This document shows positions 1-7,121 of a stretch of 14,445 bases of DNA, piece by piece; position 1 is the stretch's first letter, and each line of letters begins with the position of its first letter. The position numbers and the translations under genes were made by a program. The stretch is from Saprospiraceae bacterium (GTDB lineage Bacteria; Bacteroidota; Bacteroidia; Chitinophagales; Saprospiraceae). The notes beneath the pieces are model-generated. The model was not told where the DNA came from, did no database searches, and was given only the letters and a program-made list of their open reading frames with translations. The stretch spans positions 1-14,445 of the forward strand of contig JALZVN010000072.1 in NCBI GenBank assembly GCA_023299965.1, in the 5' to 3' direction.

Positions 1-1041
1 GCCGATCGTTTCATTTTCACCATTCATCCCAAGACCAACTCGTCCAAACGCCAATAGATTTTCATCTTCTAGTTGTCTTATTCCCAGGATCTCATGAGCT
101 CTGCTCGCTTGTATCATATCTCGTTCGTGAATTGGAAAACTCCAATTCACGCTATCTAATCCTGGAGTTAATTTAATTAAACTTCCACTTTGGTCTTGAA
201 AACCAAATGTAGAGTCAATAACAAAGGGAAAAAACTGATCATAAAAATAAATACCTCCTTCTTCATCCTGACCAAGAGCCTGATTTGTCCCAGAAGCCGC
301 ATCATGTTTCAGCCTACTTAACACTTCTCCAGCACTATTGAATTTAATAATTTCAAAATAACTACCAAAGCCAGTTACAGAATCATTTCGCTGTCGAGTC
401 TGTACAATAAAAATTAATTGGTTATCAAATGTCTCCTGCAGTCCGTAGACTGAAAAATCTCTATATTCTTCTCCTTCGTCACCAACGAAAACAATTTCTT
501 GAATGATCGTATCCATCGCCTTATCTACTAAAGATATTACTGCACCAGAATTTGTTGTAGATCCACTATTAATAAAGCTTCCATAAACTACCTTGTATGA
601 CCCTTCCACATCGAGCACTCCAGGTAGATTCGTCGTCCTCTCAAATTCAGAATTAATAATTATTTGATCTGTAAATTCTAGATTAGAATTTATTTTTAAA
701 AGCTCCAAGCCTCTCGATGAATTTCTATCTAATGACCACCTGTGCCCAGCAAGTTCAAAACCCTCGCTTGTTTTGATGGAAGATCTACTCGTGTTAATTA
801 CGAAATCTGAAAAACTATTCTGACTTATAATGTCCCCCCTAAGATCAAATCTCGTAAGTGCGGACACTACCGAGGTATCCCCCGAATGCGCAGTCGCCAT
901 TATAAATTCGTCGCCATCTACAATTAAAGTTTGCGCAATATTATTTACTCCTACTTCTAAGTGATAGGTTTTAGAGTAGGTGTTTTGTGCTTGAATCTGA
1001 AACGAACTAATTATGGCATAAACGAGTAATAGATATCGCAT
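1..1041 (-). CDS. Secreted beta-rich protein of unknown function, 3' end outside the window
   Basis: An open frame of 347 codons starts at the ATG complementary to 1039-1041 and has no stop before the left edge, so the C-terminus is missing. Residues 1-19 (MRYLLLVYAIISSFQIQAQ) form a signal peptide of the type common in this phylum, ending A-Q, so the product is exported. The rest is rich in short beta-strand patterns with D-G and N-S turns (for example LIVDGDEFIMATAHSGD and LGQDEEGGIYFYDQF). This resembles the irregular beta-propeller part of large Bacteroidota secreted proteins. Such proteins often end in a type IX secretion sorting domain, but that part would lie outside the window. No catalytic motif is visible and no family is recognised. 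Codon use and reading-frame continuity across every line support a real gene. A propeller fold is inference. Confidence 0.8.
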   Translation of the reverse strand, partial: MRYLLLVYAIISSFQIQAQNTYSKTYHLEVGVNNIAQTLIVDGDEFIMATAHSGDTSVVSALTRFDLRGDIISQNSFSDFVINTSRSSIKTSEGFELAGHRWSLDRNSSRGLELLKINSNLEFTDQIIINSEFERTTNLPGVLDVEGSYKVVYGSFINSGSTTNSGAVISLVDKAMDTIIQEIVFVGDEGEEYRDFSVYGLQETFDNQLIFIVQTRQRNDSVTGFGSYFEIIKFNSAGEVLSRLKHDAASGTNQALGQDEEGGIYFYDQFFPFVIDSTFGFQDQSGSLIKLTPGLDSVNWSFPIHERDMIQASRAHEILGIRQLEDENLLAFGRVGLGMNGENETIG

Positions 1042-1079
1042 GATTAAGTAACTCTTTAAAAATTTGTTTTCATCATAGA

Positions 1080-1099
1080 AAATAGTTTGTCAACTATTT
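1080..1099. promoter_or_regulatory. 8-bp inverted repeat 5' of the secreted-protein gene
   Basis: AAATAGTT (1080-1087) and AACTATTT (1092-1099) are perfect inverted repeats separated by TGTC, 38 bp in front of the start at 1041. The spacing and symmetry suit a dimeric regulator site or a small 5'-leader hairpin. A second copy of the half-site sequence AAATAGTT occurs at about 1230-1237. In such AT-rich DNA an 8-bp repeat can arise by chance, so the call is weak. Confidence 0.25.
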
Positions 1100-1187
1100 A
1101 AATTTATACCAGTCATGAACTAGGTATTCACTCAACTAAAAATACTAAACAAAGGGAGTAAAACAAATTAAATCTGAATACAAAATA

Positions 1188-1254
1188 AGACTTAGATAAA
1201 ATCAGACTATTACTTATACATACAATAAAAAATAGTTGAATCAAAACTAAGTCT
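1188..1254. repeat. Widely spaced inverted repeat AGACTTAG / CTAAGTCT
   Basis: AGACTTAG (1188-1195) is the exact reverse complement of CTAAGTCT (1247-1254). The match continues outward for about four more bases with a one-base bulge (AATA on one side, TATT on the other). The 51-bp interior is AT-rich and empty. The repeat abuts the GC-richer block that begins near 1259. It may be the border of a small non-autonomous element or simply chance in AT-rich sequence. Confidence 0.3.
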
Positions 1255-1258
1255 ATAT

Positions 1259-1430
1259 TTTTTTTTGGCTCAGGGATAGAAGTGATATGAGGTGGTCTCG
1301 AAGGCTAGTGTAGTCCGAAGCGCAGTGGCTGAGCGGATGAGCGAAGACGCTGAGCGTCGATGACTACACAGCATGAGAGGCTACTGAATACAAACGGAGA
1401 GCCCGGTCCCGATTTTTCTCGGGAGAGCCC
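1259..1430. repeat. Structured GC-richer intergenic element, possible dispersed repeat
   Basis: This non-coding block stands out from AT-rich flanks. After a T-run (about 1258-1266) comes GGCTCAGGGATAGAAGTGAT. An 8-bp inverted repeat GTGTAGTC (1308-1315) / GACTACAC (1362-1369) follows. It encloses three GAGCG words (1331, 1339, 1352) and an inner hairpin GACGC-TGA-GCGTC (1346-1358). The block ends with a direct repeat of GGAGAGCCC (1396-1404 and 1422-1430) around a CCCGA (1408-1412) / TCGGG (1419-1423) hairpin. Direct copies AGGCTAGT (1302-1309) and AGGCTACT (1378-1385) flank the core. No frame codes for a recognisable protein. From memory, similar blocks with 'CAGGGAT(A/T)GAAG' and 'AAACGGA.AGCCCGG' ends recur in intergenic DNA of this phylum. 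This could not be verified here. Confidence 0.5.
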
Positions 1431-1461
1431 CAACTAATCATTTAAAAGTAAATCCTCTTCC

Positions 1462-1502
1462 AAAAGAAAAAGGACCATCTCCACATGATGTCGAGATGGC
1501 CC
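1462..1502 (-). terminator. Rho-independent terminator of the dipeptidyl peptidase gene
   Basis: Read on the minus strand, GGGCCATCTC (1502-1493) pairs with GAGATGGTCC (1481-1472) in a 10-bp stem with one G-U pair and an 11-nt loop. TTTTTCTTTT (1471-1462) follows directly. It lies 28 bp past the stop of the gene ending at 1530, as expected for its transcript end. Confidence 0.85.
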
Positions 1503-1529
1503 GTAGCTATACTTAGCTTAGTTATTTTC

Positions 1530-3695
1530 TTACAATTTCTCTAATAGGAAATCCGTCATCTCCGTGTATAAATGCAGTCTAGTCAGACCGCCGAATATAC
1601 CGTGATTCCTGTTTGGATAATACAATGAATCAAAGTGCTTGTTCTTTTTCTGTAGCGCCAAAACCATTTCTGCAGAATTCTGAAAGTGTACATTGTCATC
1701 AGAGATGCCGTGCACGATCAGGTAGTTGCCTTCGATAAGGTCGGCAAAATTGATAGGTGAATTTTGCTCATAGCCTTCCTTGTTTTCCGCGTAGGTGCGC
1801 ATGTAGCGCTCGGTATATACGCTGTCATACCACTTCCAATTGGTAACGGGTGCCACTGCGATGGCTGTCTTGAAAACATCTGCTCCTTTGGATAGGCAAA
1901 GTGAAGTCATATAGCCCCCGTAGCTCCATCCAAATATTCCGATGCGGTCCGCGTCTACGTAAGATTGCTTCGCCATATACTTGGCTGCTTCTATCTGATC
2001 CATTGTCTCATACTTACCCAATTGCTGGTAGGTCATCTTCTTGAATTCTTGACCACGGGCGCCGGTCCCTCTGTTATCTACACTTACTACTATGTATCCC
2101 TTTTGTGCCATCATCTGGAACCACCAATAGTTTTGTCCACCCCATTGATCTTTTACAGTCTGCGAACCGGGACCTCCATATACATACATGAAAACTGGGT
2201 ATTTTTTGTTGGCGTCAAAATTTGGTGGCTTGATCATATAGCCATTTAGTTGGACATCTTCACTGGTGTTAAAATCGAAGAAATCAACCGGTTGAGTTTT
2301 ATTGTTTTGCTGTACGACAGCCATGCCCTTATTGTCTTCGACAAGCCTTACCACTTTTTTATTTCGATCATATACGGTGTATGTTGGTGCGTACCCAGCA
2401 GCCGAATACGTGTTTACAAAGTAGTCGTAAGTGCTGCTAAACTGAGCGTCGTTCCATCCTGGATCAGAAGAAATCTCTGTTTCTTTTTTCCCATTGAGAT
2501 TGATGCTATACAATTCGCGTTGTGTAGGATGATTTTTTGCTGCCTGGTAAAATACTTGTCCGTTCTTCTCGTCTACGCCATAGAATGTAGTGACGTCATA
2601 CTTCCCTTTAGTAAGTTGTGCTTCTTTCTTGCCCTTGAGATTGTACAAGTAGATATGATTGTATCCATCTTCTTCGCTGGTCCATACAAATCTTTTTCCG
2701 TCTTCTAAAAACGTAAGGTGATCAGTGATGTCGATATAGTATTTATTTTCTTCTTTCAAAAGTGTAGTAGCACTTCCTGATTGAGCGTCCACTAGCATGA
2801 GCTCCAATTGGTTTTGGTGACGGTTCAATTTGGTAACGCATAGTTTGTTTGCGTCTTGCGTCCATTGGATACGAGGAATGTACTCGTAATCATTTCCTAT
2901 TTGTGCTTTGGTCGTTTTTTGTGTTGCAAGGTCGTAGATGTGGATACTCAAGGTAGCGTTGTCTTCTCCTACTTTTGGATACTTGAAGGTGACGTACTCT
3001 GGGTACATTTCATTTTTGTAATTGGTCATCGTAAACTCATTCACTCCACTTTCATCAAATCTGTAGAAACCTATCTTCTGACCATCAGATGACCAAAAAA
3101 AGGCTTTGGCAAAAGCGAACTCTTCCTCGTATACCCAATCCGTAGCGCCGTTAATGATATGGTTGTATTTTCCATCATTGGTAACTTGAGTAACTTGATT
3201 GTTATTGAGGTCTTTGACGTATAGGTTATTGTCGTGCACGAAAGCGACTTTATCAGATTGTGCATTGAAAGTGGCGTACATCTGTTTGCCTCCTTCAAAT
3301 AATGGGCTGAGTGATTTGCTTGCCTTGTCATACACAAAGTAATCAGACTTGGATGATCTCCTATATATCGCTTCCGTATTGGTAGAAATCAACATTTTGC
3401 TTTCGTCAGAATTGAAGGTATAGTTATCAAACTTGCCGTCAAAGCCTCTGTCTACCTTGTTCATCTCTCCAGAGAATAGATCCATCGTAGGCTGACCAGT
3501 AGTCAGGTCGTACTGACGTACCACATTGTCCTCTATGCGGGTATAGTGCTTGCCGTCATTCTGAAAATTGAAACCAGGTACACGATTGGCGCTGTAGGCA
3601 TAATTTTGCCACAGATTCTCGAGGGTGATGCTTTCTTGGGCATGAATAGTAACAAAAAAGCAAGATGCTACTAATAGGAGTATATACTTTGACAT
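1530..3695 (-). CDS. Dipeptidyl peptidase IV, S9 family serine peptidase, secreted
   Basis: An exported prolyl dipeptidyl peptidase that removes X-Pro or X-Ala dipeptides from peptide N-termini, probably in the periplasm or at the surface, for peptide nutrition. Residues 1-20 are a signal peptide ending H-A-Q. Residues from about 90 to 450 form the DPP IV N-terminal beta-propeller. This includes DWVYEEEF (186-193), whose double Glu binds the substrate amino terminus in the family. The C-terminal alpha/beta-hydrolase domain carries YGGPG (Tyr506, oxyanion hole), GWSYGG (nucleophile Ser591), SDDNVH (Asp666) and NHG (His698), so the triad is complete. The length of 721 aa is normal. The gene is monocistronic: its own terminator follows and it is divergent from the MoxR gene. 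The DPP IV subfamily, rather than prolyl tripeptidyl peptidase, is favoured by the EEE motif, but the two are close. Confidence 0.95.
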   Translation of the reverse strand: MSKYILLLVASCFFVTIHAQESITLENLWQNYAYSANRVPGFNFQNDGKHYTRIEDNVVRQYDLTTGQPTMDLFSGEMNKVDRGFDGKFDNYTFNSDESKMLISTNTEAIYRRSSKSDYFVYDKASKSLSPLFEGGKQMYATFNAQSDKVAFVHDNNLYVKDLNNNQVTQVTNDGKYNHIINGATDWVYEEEFAFAKAFFWSSDGQKIGFYRFDESGVNEFTMTNYKNEMYPEYVTFKYPKVGEDNATLSIHIYDLATQKTTKAQIGNDYEYIPRIQWTQDANKLCVTKLNRHQNQLELMLVDAQSGSATTLLKEENKYYIDITDHLTFLEDGKRFVWTSEEDGYNHIYLYNLKGKKEAQLTKGKYDVTTFYGVDEKNGQVFYQAAKNHPTQRELYSINLNGKKETEISSDPGWNDAQFSSTYDYFVNTYSAAGYAPTYTVYDRNKKVVRLVEDNKGMAVVQQNNKTQPVDFFDFNTSEDVQLNGYMIKPPNFDANKKYPVFMYVYGGPGSQTVKDQWGGQNYWWFQMMAQKGYIVVSVDNRGTGARGQEFKKMTYQQLGKYETMDQIEAAKYMAKQSYVDADRIGIFGWSYGGYMTSLCLSKGADVFKTAIAVAPVTNWKWYDSVYTERYMRTYAENKEGYEQNSPINFADLIEGNYLIVHGISDDNVHFQNSAEMVLALQKKNKHFDSLYYPNRNHGIFGGLTRLHLYTEMTDFLLEKL

Positions 3696-3834
3696 AGTTG
3701 TTTAGATTTTAATGGTCAACAAATTAACGCTTTTTCGGGCGATTTTCATCTTTGAGGCTTTAGGATAGCTTCGGAGTCGTTATGATGGCAAAATTTGGGT
3801 TATTTCGAGCTTATTGCGGTCATTTATTATGATA

Positions 3835-3869
3835 TTTGGCTATCATTGTGGTATCGCAACAATGCCAAA
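3835..3869. promoter_or_regulatory. Bulged inverted repeat in the divergent intergenic region
   Basis: TTTGG (3835-3839) pairs with CCAAA (3865-3869), and CATTGT (3844-3849) pairs with ACAATG (3859-3864). The result is an 11-bp stem with a CTAT bulge on one side and a 9-nt loop. It sits 67 bp ahead of the MoxR start, between divergent genes, so it could be an operator shared by both or a leader hairpin. A GATATTTG (3831-3838), one base off the phylum's -7 consensus, overlaps its left edge. A smaller repeat AGCAG-TAAAA-CTGCT lies at 3896-3910. The function is inferred from position and symmetry only. Confidence 0.35.
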
Positions 3870-3936
3870 GCAATGTGCGTTTGAATCTATGTAAAAGCAG
3901 TAAAACTGCTAGAAAATACGAAATCTCAATATAATT

Positions 3937-4899
3937 ATGGCTGATAACGCGGATGTAAAAGCAGTAGACAATTTAGCTCAATCCTATAAGGACCTTACTG
4001 AGGAAATTGGAAAAGTTATCGTAGGGCAGAAAGACGTCGTACGCACAGTGATCACTTCTATGTTTGCCAATGGGCATAGCCTACTGGTAGGGGTTCCTGG
4101 ACTAGCAAAGACGCTTTTGATTAGTACCATTGCAGAAGTATTGGATCTAGAATTTAAGCGTATCCAGTTTACGCCGGATTTGATGCCATCTGATATCACA
4201 GGTACAGAAGTATTGGGAGATGATCGAAAGTTTGTCTTCAATAAAGGACCTTTATTTTCGAATATTGTACTAGCGGATGAGATCAACCGTACACCGCCTA
4301 AGACGCAGGCTGCCTTACTAGAGGCGATGCAGGAGCGCTCGGTGACTATCGCTGGTGAACGTCATATATTACCCTCTCCATTTTTCGTATTGGCAACACA
4401 AAATCCAATCGAGCAGGAAGGGACTTATCCATTGCCAGAAGCACAGCTGGATAGATTCATGTTTAATATCCCATTGGATTATCCTAGCTACGAAGAGGAA
4501 ATCCAGGTTGTAAAGAATACTACTTCTAATATCAAACACGATTTAAAGAACATCGTAAGCGCAGAACAAATCTTATCATACCAAAAGCTGGTCCGTAAGA
4601 TTCCTATCGCAGAGAATGTGCTTGAATATTGTGTAAACTTGGCTACACAAACTAGACCTGGTACGAAGCGCGCGCCAGGTATGGTCAATGACTATATTTC
4701 ATGGGGAGCTGGACCTAGAGCCTCTCAATATCTAGTCCTCGGTGCTAAGTGTAATGCGGCTATACATGGTAAATATTCGCCAGATATAGAAGATGTCCAA
4801 GCGATCGCTAAATATGTCTTGAGACATAGAATCGTGCGTAACTATAAGGCTGAAGCTGAAGGAATTACCGAAGAAAAGGTGATCGAAAGCTTGTTTTAG
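3937..4899 (+). CDS. MoxR family AAA+ ATPase
   Basis: A cytosolic AAA+ ATPase of the MoxR family, whose members act as chaperone-like remodellers that help mature or activate partner proteins, often with VWA-domain proteins. Motifs in order: Walker A GVPGLAKT (52-59, Lys58), Walker B VLADE (111-115), sensor-1 region LATQNP (152-157, Asn156), the family signature EGTYPLPEAQLDRF (161-174) with the putative arginine finger Arg173, and sensor 2 near GAGPRAS (Arg261). The length of 320 aa is typical and the ATPase looks fully functional. In Bacteroidota such genes are usually followed by DUF58 and VWA/Bat genes. Here the gene ends at a terminator and the next gene is unrelated, so its partner is not shown by context. 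The start follows an AT-rich leader with no clear Shine-Dalgarno, normal for this phylum. Confidence 0.93.
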   Translation: MADNADVKAVDNLAQSYKDLTEEIGKVIVGQKDVVRTVITSMFANGHSLLVGVPGLAKTLLISTIAEVLDLEFKRIQFTPDLMPSDITGTEVLGDDRKFVFNKGPLFSNIVLADEINRTPPKTQAALLEAMQERSVTIAGERHILPSPFFVLATQNPIEQEGTYPLPEAQLDRFMFNIPLDYPSYEEEIQVVKNTTSNIKHDLKNIVSAEQILSYQKLVRKIPIAENVLEYCVNLATQTRPGTKRAPGMVNDYISWGAGPRASQYLVLGAKCNAAIHGKYSPDIEDVQAIAKYVLRHRIVRNYKAEAEGITEEKVIESLF

Positions 4900-4954
4900 G
4901 CTTTTCCTACTAAGGAAAGGAACTCTTTTTTCAATATTATTGTCTTTTATTAGA

Positions 4955-4980
4955 GATAACAGGCTTTTCTTGTTATTTTT
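4955..4980 (+). terminator. Terminator after the MoxR ATPase gene
   Basis: ATAACAGG (4956-4963) pairs with CTTGTTAT (4969-4976), with one G-U pair and a CTTTT loop, and a T-run continues to 4980. A smaller hairpin, TTTCCT (4903-4908) with AGGAAA (4913-4918), lies just past the stop codon with Ts a few bases on, and may act with it. Confidence 0.7.
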
Positions 4981-4998
4981 CCCAGAGTATATTTGATT

Positions 4999-5060
4999 AC
5001 GGCTAGGGTGTACGGCTAATGCTTTTAGGATTAGGTATCAACGGCTGTATGGCTTTTAAA
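4999..5060 (+). promoter_or_regulatory. Short direct repeats upstream of the SRPBCC gene
   Basis: ACGGCT occurs three times, at 4999, 5012 and 5041. The last two are each followed, after a few bases, by GCTTTTA, giving an imperfect 18-20 bp direct repeat (ACGGCTAATGCTTTTAGG and ACGGCTGTATGGCTTTTAAA). The copies sit directly upstream of the -7 element at 5063, where an activator or repressor would bind. The role is inferred from position. Confidence 0.3.
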
Positions 5061-5062
5061 TA

Positions 5063-5070
5063 TACTTTTG
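5063..5070 (+). promoter_or_regulatory. -7 element of the SRPBCC gene promoter
   Basis: TACTTTTG is an exact match to the Bacteroidota -7 consensus TAnnTTTG. It is 30 bp before the start codon and downstream of the MoxR terminator, so the gene has its own promoter. No good TTTG is seen at -33, so activity may depend on the repeats just upstream. Confidence 0.55.
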
Positions 5071-5100
5071 CGAAACTTTTGTTAATAAAAATCAAGTAAT

Positions 5101-5688
5101 ATGAACGCGCTTAAATTTATTCTTGGCACTGCTGTTTTCCTTGGCATCATCGTCTTTCTCTTGGGCATATTTGTTGCTGAAGATGGATACTATGTAAAGA
5201 GAACCACTACTATTAATGCTCCTGCAAAAACAGTTTTTCCTTATGTGTCTACCTTAAAGGCAATGGACTCTTGGTCTCCTTGGACTGCTAAAGACCCTAA
5301 TATAGTGAACACGTACGAAGGTACTGATGGTACAGTTGGCGCTATCAACTCTTGGACATCTACAGTAGAAGAAGTAGGTGCAGGTAAGCAAGAAATCACT
5401 AAGATTGAACCTAATAAGAGTATACATACTCACTTGACCTTTAAGAAACCTCGTGAAAATGAATCTGATGCCACTATTAGATTGACTGAAGTAGATGGGA
5501 AGACTAAGGTGCAGTGGGGAATCAGAGGATCATATGGTGCTGTTGAGCGTTTATTTATGATGTTTGTAAACATTGAGGCTGCCATCGGACCAGAATTTCA
5601 GAAAGGTTTAGAAACGCTAAAAACTCAAGTAGAACAAGATAATACGATCATATCTAGTAAAGATAAGATGCCAGCGAATGCGAATTAA
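5101..5688 (+). CDS. Membrane-anchored SRPBCC (START-like) family protein
   Basis: A 195-aa protein with one N-terminal membrane helix (residues 5-25) and a soluble SRPBCC domain from about residue 30 to 180. SRPBCC proteins form a deep hydrophobic pocket for lipids or other small ligands. The ligand cannot be read from sequence. Family marks are the opening strand YYVKRTTTINAPAKTVFPYV (30-49), then WSPWTAKDP (58-66), the central AINSWTST strand, the KVQWGIRG strand (136-143) and a long C-terminal helix ending in a polar tail. The N-terminal helix could be an uncleaved anchor or a poor signal peptide. I favour an anchor because no clear cleavage site follows. The gene stands alone between two terminators with its own -7 element. 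Confidence 0.85.
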   Translation: MNALKFILGTAVFLGIIVFLLGIFVAEDGYYVKRTTTINAPAKTVFPYVSTLKAMDSWSPWTAKDPNIVNTYEGTDGTVGAINSWTSTVEEVGAGKQEITKIEPNKSIHTHLTFKKPRENESDATIRLTEVDGKTKVQWGIRGSYGAVERLFMMFVNIEAAIGPEFQKGLETLKTQVEQDNTIISSKDKMPANAN

Positions 5689-5713
5689 TCGCTCAGATTA
5701 TTAAAATATATAC

Positions 5714-5751
5714 AAAACGCCTGATTATTTATTGATAGTCAGGCGTTTTTC
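5714..5751 (+). terminator. Strong terminator after the SRPBCC gene
   Basis: AAAACGCCTGA (5714-5724) pairs perfectly with TCAGGCGTTTT (5739-5749), and weaker pairing extends into the loop. TTTTTC ends the right arm. The 11-bp GC-cored stem is 25 bp past the stop. The A-run on the left arm would also let it stop opposing transcripts. Confidence 0.92.
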
Positions 5752-5810
5752 TTTGGTATATACACCAAAACTAGGGGCTATAGCATCTTCTTAGTAGGAA
5801 ATTCCTGGTG

Positions 5811-5833
5811 ATACCATTTAGCTTAAATGGTAT
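5811..5833. promoter_or_regulatory. Near-perfect palindrome before the DUF4837 lipoprotein gene
   Basis: ATACCATTTA (5811-5820) and TAAATGGTAT (5824-5833) are perfect 10-bp inverted repeats around GCT. They lie 47 bp ahead of the start codon and 20 bp ahead of a weak -7 element TAAATTTA (5854-5861). That places the palindrome over the expected -33 region, as a repressor operator would be. The 3-nt spacer, the AT-rich arms and the lack of a following T-run argue against a terminator. The binding protein is unknown. Confidence 0.5.
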
Positions 5834-5879
5834 TAAAAACATCTAGGATTACTTAAATTTACATCTCAATTCTTTCATC

Positions 5880-7007
5880 ATGGTCAGATATATTTCTTTT
5901 GTATTGATTGCCGCATTAATGACTTTTGCTTCCTGCTCTGCAGATAGCTTAAATACCATAACCCCGCTTCCATTAGCGGTCGGCAAGACGAATGAAATCA
6001 GAATCGTATGCGACCTAGAAGATTGGGAAGGTCCACTGGGAGATAGCATACGCTATCACTTTCAAGCTCCATTTTTGATATTACCCAATCCGGAGCCTAT
6101 GTTTGATCTAAAACACTTCACTGCGGAGCAATTATTGAACAATGAGCTGCGTAGAAATTTACGCACCTATGTTTTTGTGGGAGACATTTCCGATACTCAA
6201 TCAGCGACTACAAAGCTGATTCTTCAGGATCTCAACGGGGAGAAGCTCCGCAGAGCAAAAGAAGACCCTAGCTACAACACCATGATTGGGAAAAACAAAT
6301 GGGCGACAGGCCAAATGATGGTCTATCTCTTTGGCAATAGCAAAGAAGCGCTCTATAAAAATATCAGAGAAAAATATCCAACCATTGCCAGAAGGATTAA
6401 TGATTTTGATGCAAACAAGATTCAGAGAGCCGCCTATGTCTATGGTGAAAGTAACTTGCTCAACAATAAGATAAGGGATCTCATGAATGTCGAAGCGCAT
6501 ATCCCAAGTGATTACAAACTAGCTTTGGAAAGAAGCGTACCAGCTACCATCCAGGATGGTGACTCTGTCACAGAAGATGCTGTTCCTGGCATTGATCTGA
6601 TATGGTTGAAACGGACTTCAGATAGTGAGCTGTCTAATATATTTGCCTATAGTTTGCCATACACTAGCAAGGAGCAATTTAAAAAACAAAACATTATCGA
6701 CTTGATCAATCAGATTGGCAAGGAGTATATTTCTTCTACTATAGAGGACTCTTATCTAGTGATCAATGATGTAGACTTACCTGTATTTGCTTCGGACATG
6801 AAGATTAATGGCAGTTATGCTATAGAGCTGCGTGGTATTTGGGAAATGGAAAATGACTTTATGGGTGGTCCATTTATCAGTTATCTTATCCACAATGAAA
6901 AGGATGGTCGACTGGTTCTGCTCAATGGTTTTGTCTATGCTCCTTCTGAGGCGAAGCGAGATTATATGCAAGAGATAGCTGTAGTCTTGAAGAATAGCAA
7001 GTTTTGA
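5880..7007 (+). CDS. DUF4837 family lipoprotein
   Basis: A 375-aa lipoprotein of the Bacteroidota-specific DUF4837 family, whose function is not known. A hydrophobic signal (3-16) leads to a lipobox F-A-S-C with lipidated Cys19. Ser and Ala follow with Asp at +4, so the protein probably sits in the envelope, inner- or outer-membrane bound. The mature part opens with the family pattern LPLAVGKTNEIRIVCDLEDW (30-49), then EGPLGD (50-55) and LPNPEPMFD (68-76). Near the C-terminus are RGIWEMENDFMGGPFISYL and an LVLLNGFVYAPSEAKRDYMQ helix start, also typical. The length is normal and no frameshift is seen. The start at 5880 is fixed by the signal peptide. The gene is transcribed alone, with a palindromic operator candidate upstream and the long hairpin at 7122-7174 downstream. 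Confidence 0.9.
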   Translation: MVRYISFVLIAALMTFASCSADSLNTITPLPLAVGKTNEIRIVCDLEDWEGPLGDSIRYHFQAPFLILPNPEPMFDLKHFTAEQLLNNELRRNLRTYVFVGDISDTQSATTKLILQDLNGEKLRRAKEDPSYNTMIGKNKWATGQMMVYLFGNSKEALYKNIREKYPTIARRINDFDANKIQRAAYVYGESNLLNNKIRDLMNVEAHIPSDYKLALERSVPATIQDGDSVTEDAVPGIDLIWLKRTSDSELSNIFAYSLPYTSKEQFKKQNIIDLINQIGKEYISSTIEDSYLVINDVDLPVFASDMKINGSYAIELRGIWEMENDFMGGPFISYLIHNEKDGRLVLLNGFVYAPSEAKRDYMQEIAVVLKNSKF

Positions 7008-7030
7008 GAGAGGCGCAAGAATAGAAAAAT

Positions 7031-7061
7031 CTAGCTGACTGGTTTGAACCATCAAAGCTAG
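7031..7061. other. Nested inverted repeats in the 3' region of the lipoprotein gene
   Basis: CTAGCT (7031-7036) pairs with AGCTAG (7056-7061), and inside it GGTT (7041-7044) pairs with AACC (7047-7050). The structure lies between the DUF4837 stop and the main terminator. A small palindrome GAACT-CA-AGTTC follows at 7100-7111. These may be 3'-UTR structures. No gene is seen in this 114-bp stretch. Confidence 0.25.
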
Positions 7062-7121
7062 GTCTAATACCTTTATACAAGTCAGCCATGTAGGCAGGTG
7101 AACTCAAGTTCTTAGTAATCC

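Noticed and set aside
1242..1249. Minus-strand TAGTTTTG as a promoter of the left-edge gene
   Set aside because: It matches the -7 consensus, but there is no -33 element and it would give a leader of nearly 200 nt. It is too weak to list as a feature.
2250..2708. 152-codon plus-strand frame opposite the dipeptidyl peptidase gene
   Set aside because: It lies wholly antisense to a well-supported gene, has a low-complexity hydrophobic composition (many Cys, Phe, Ile) and no recognisable domain. It is a shadow frame.
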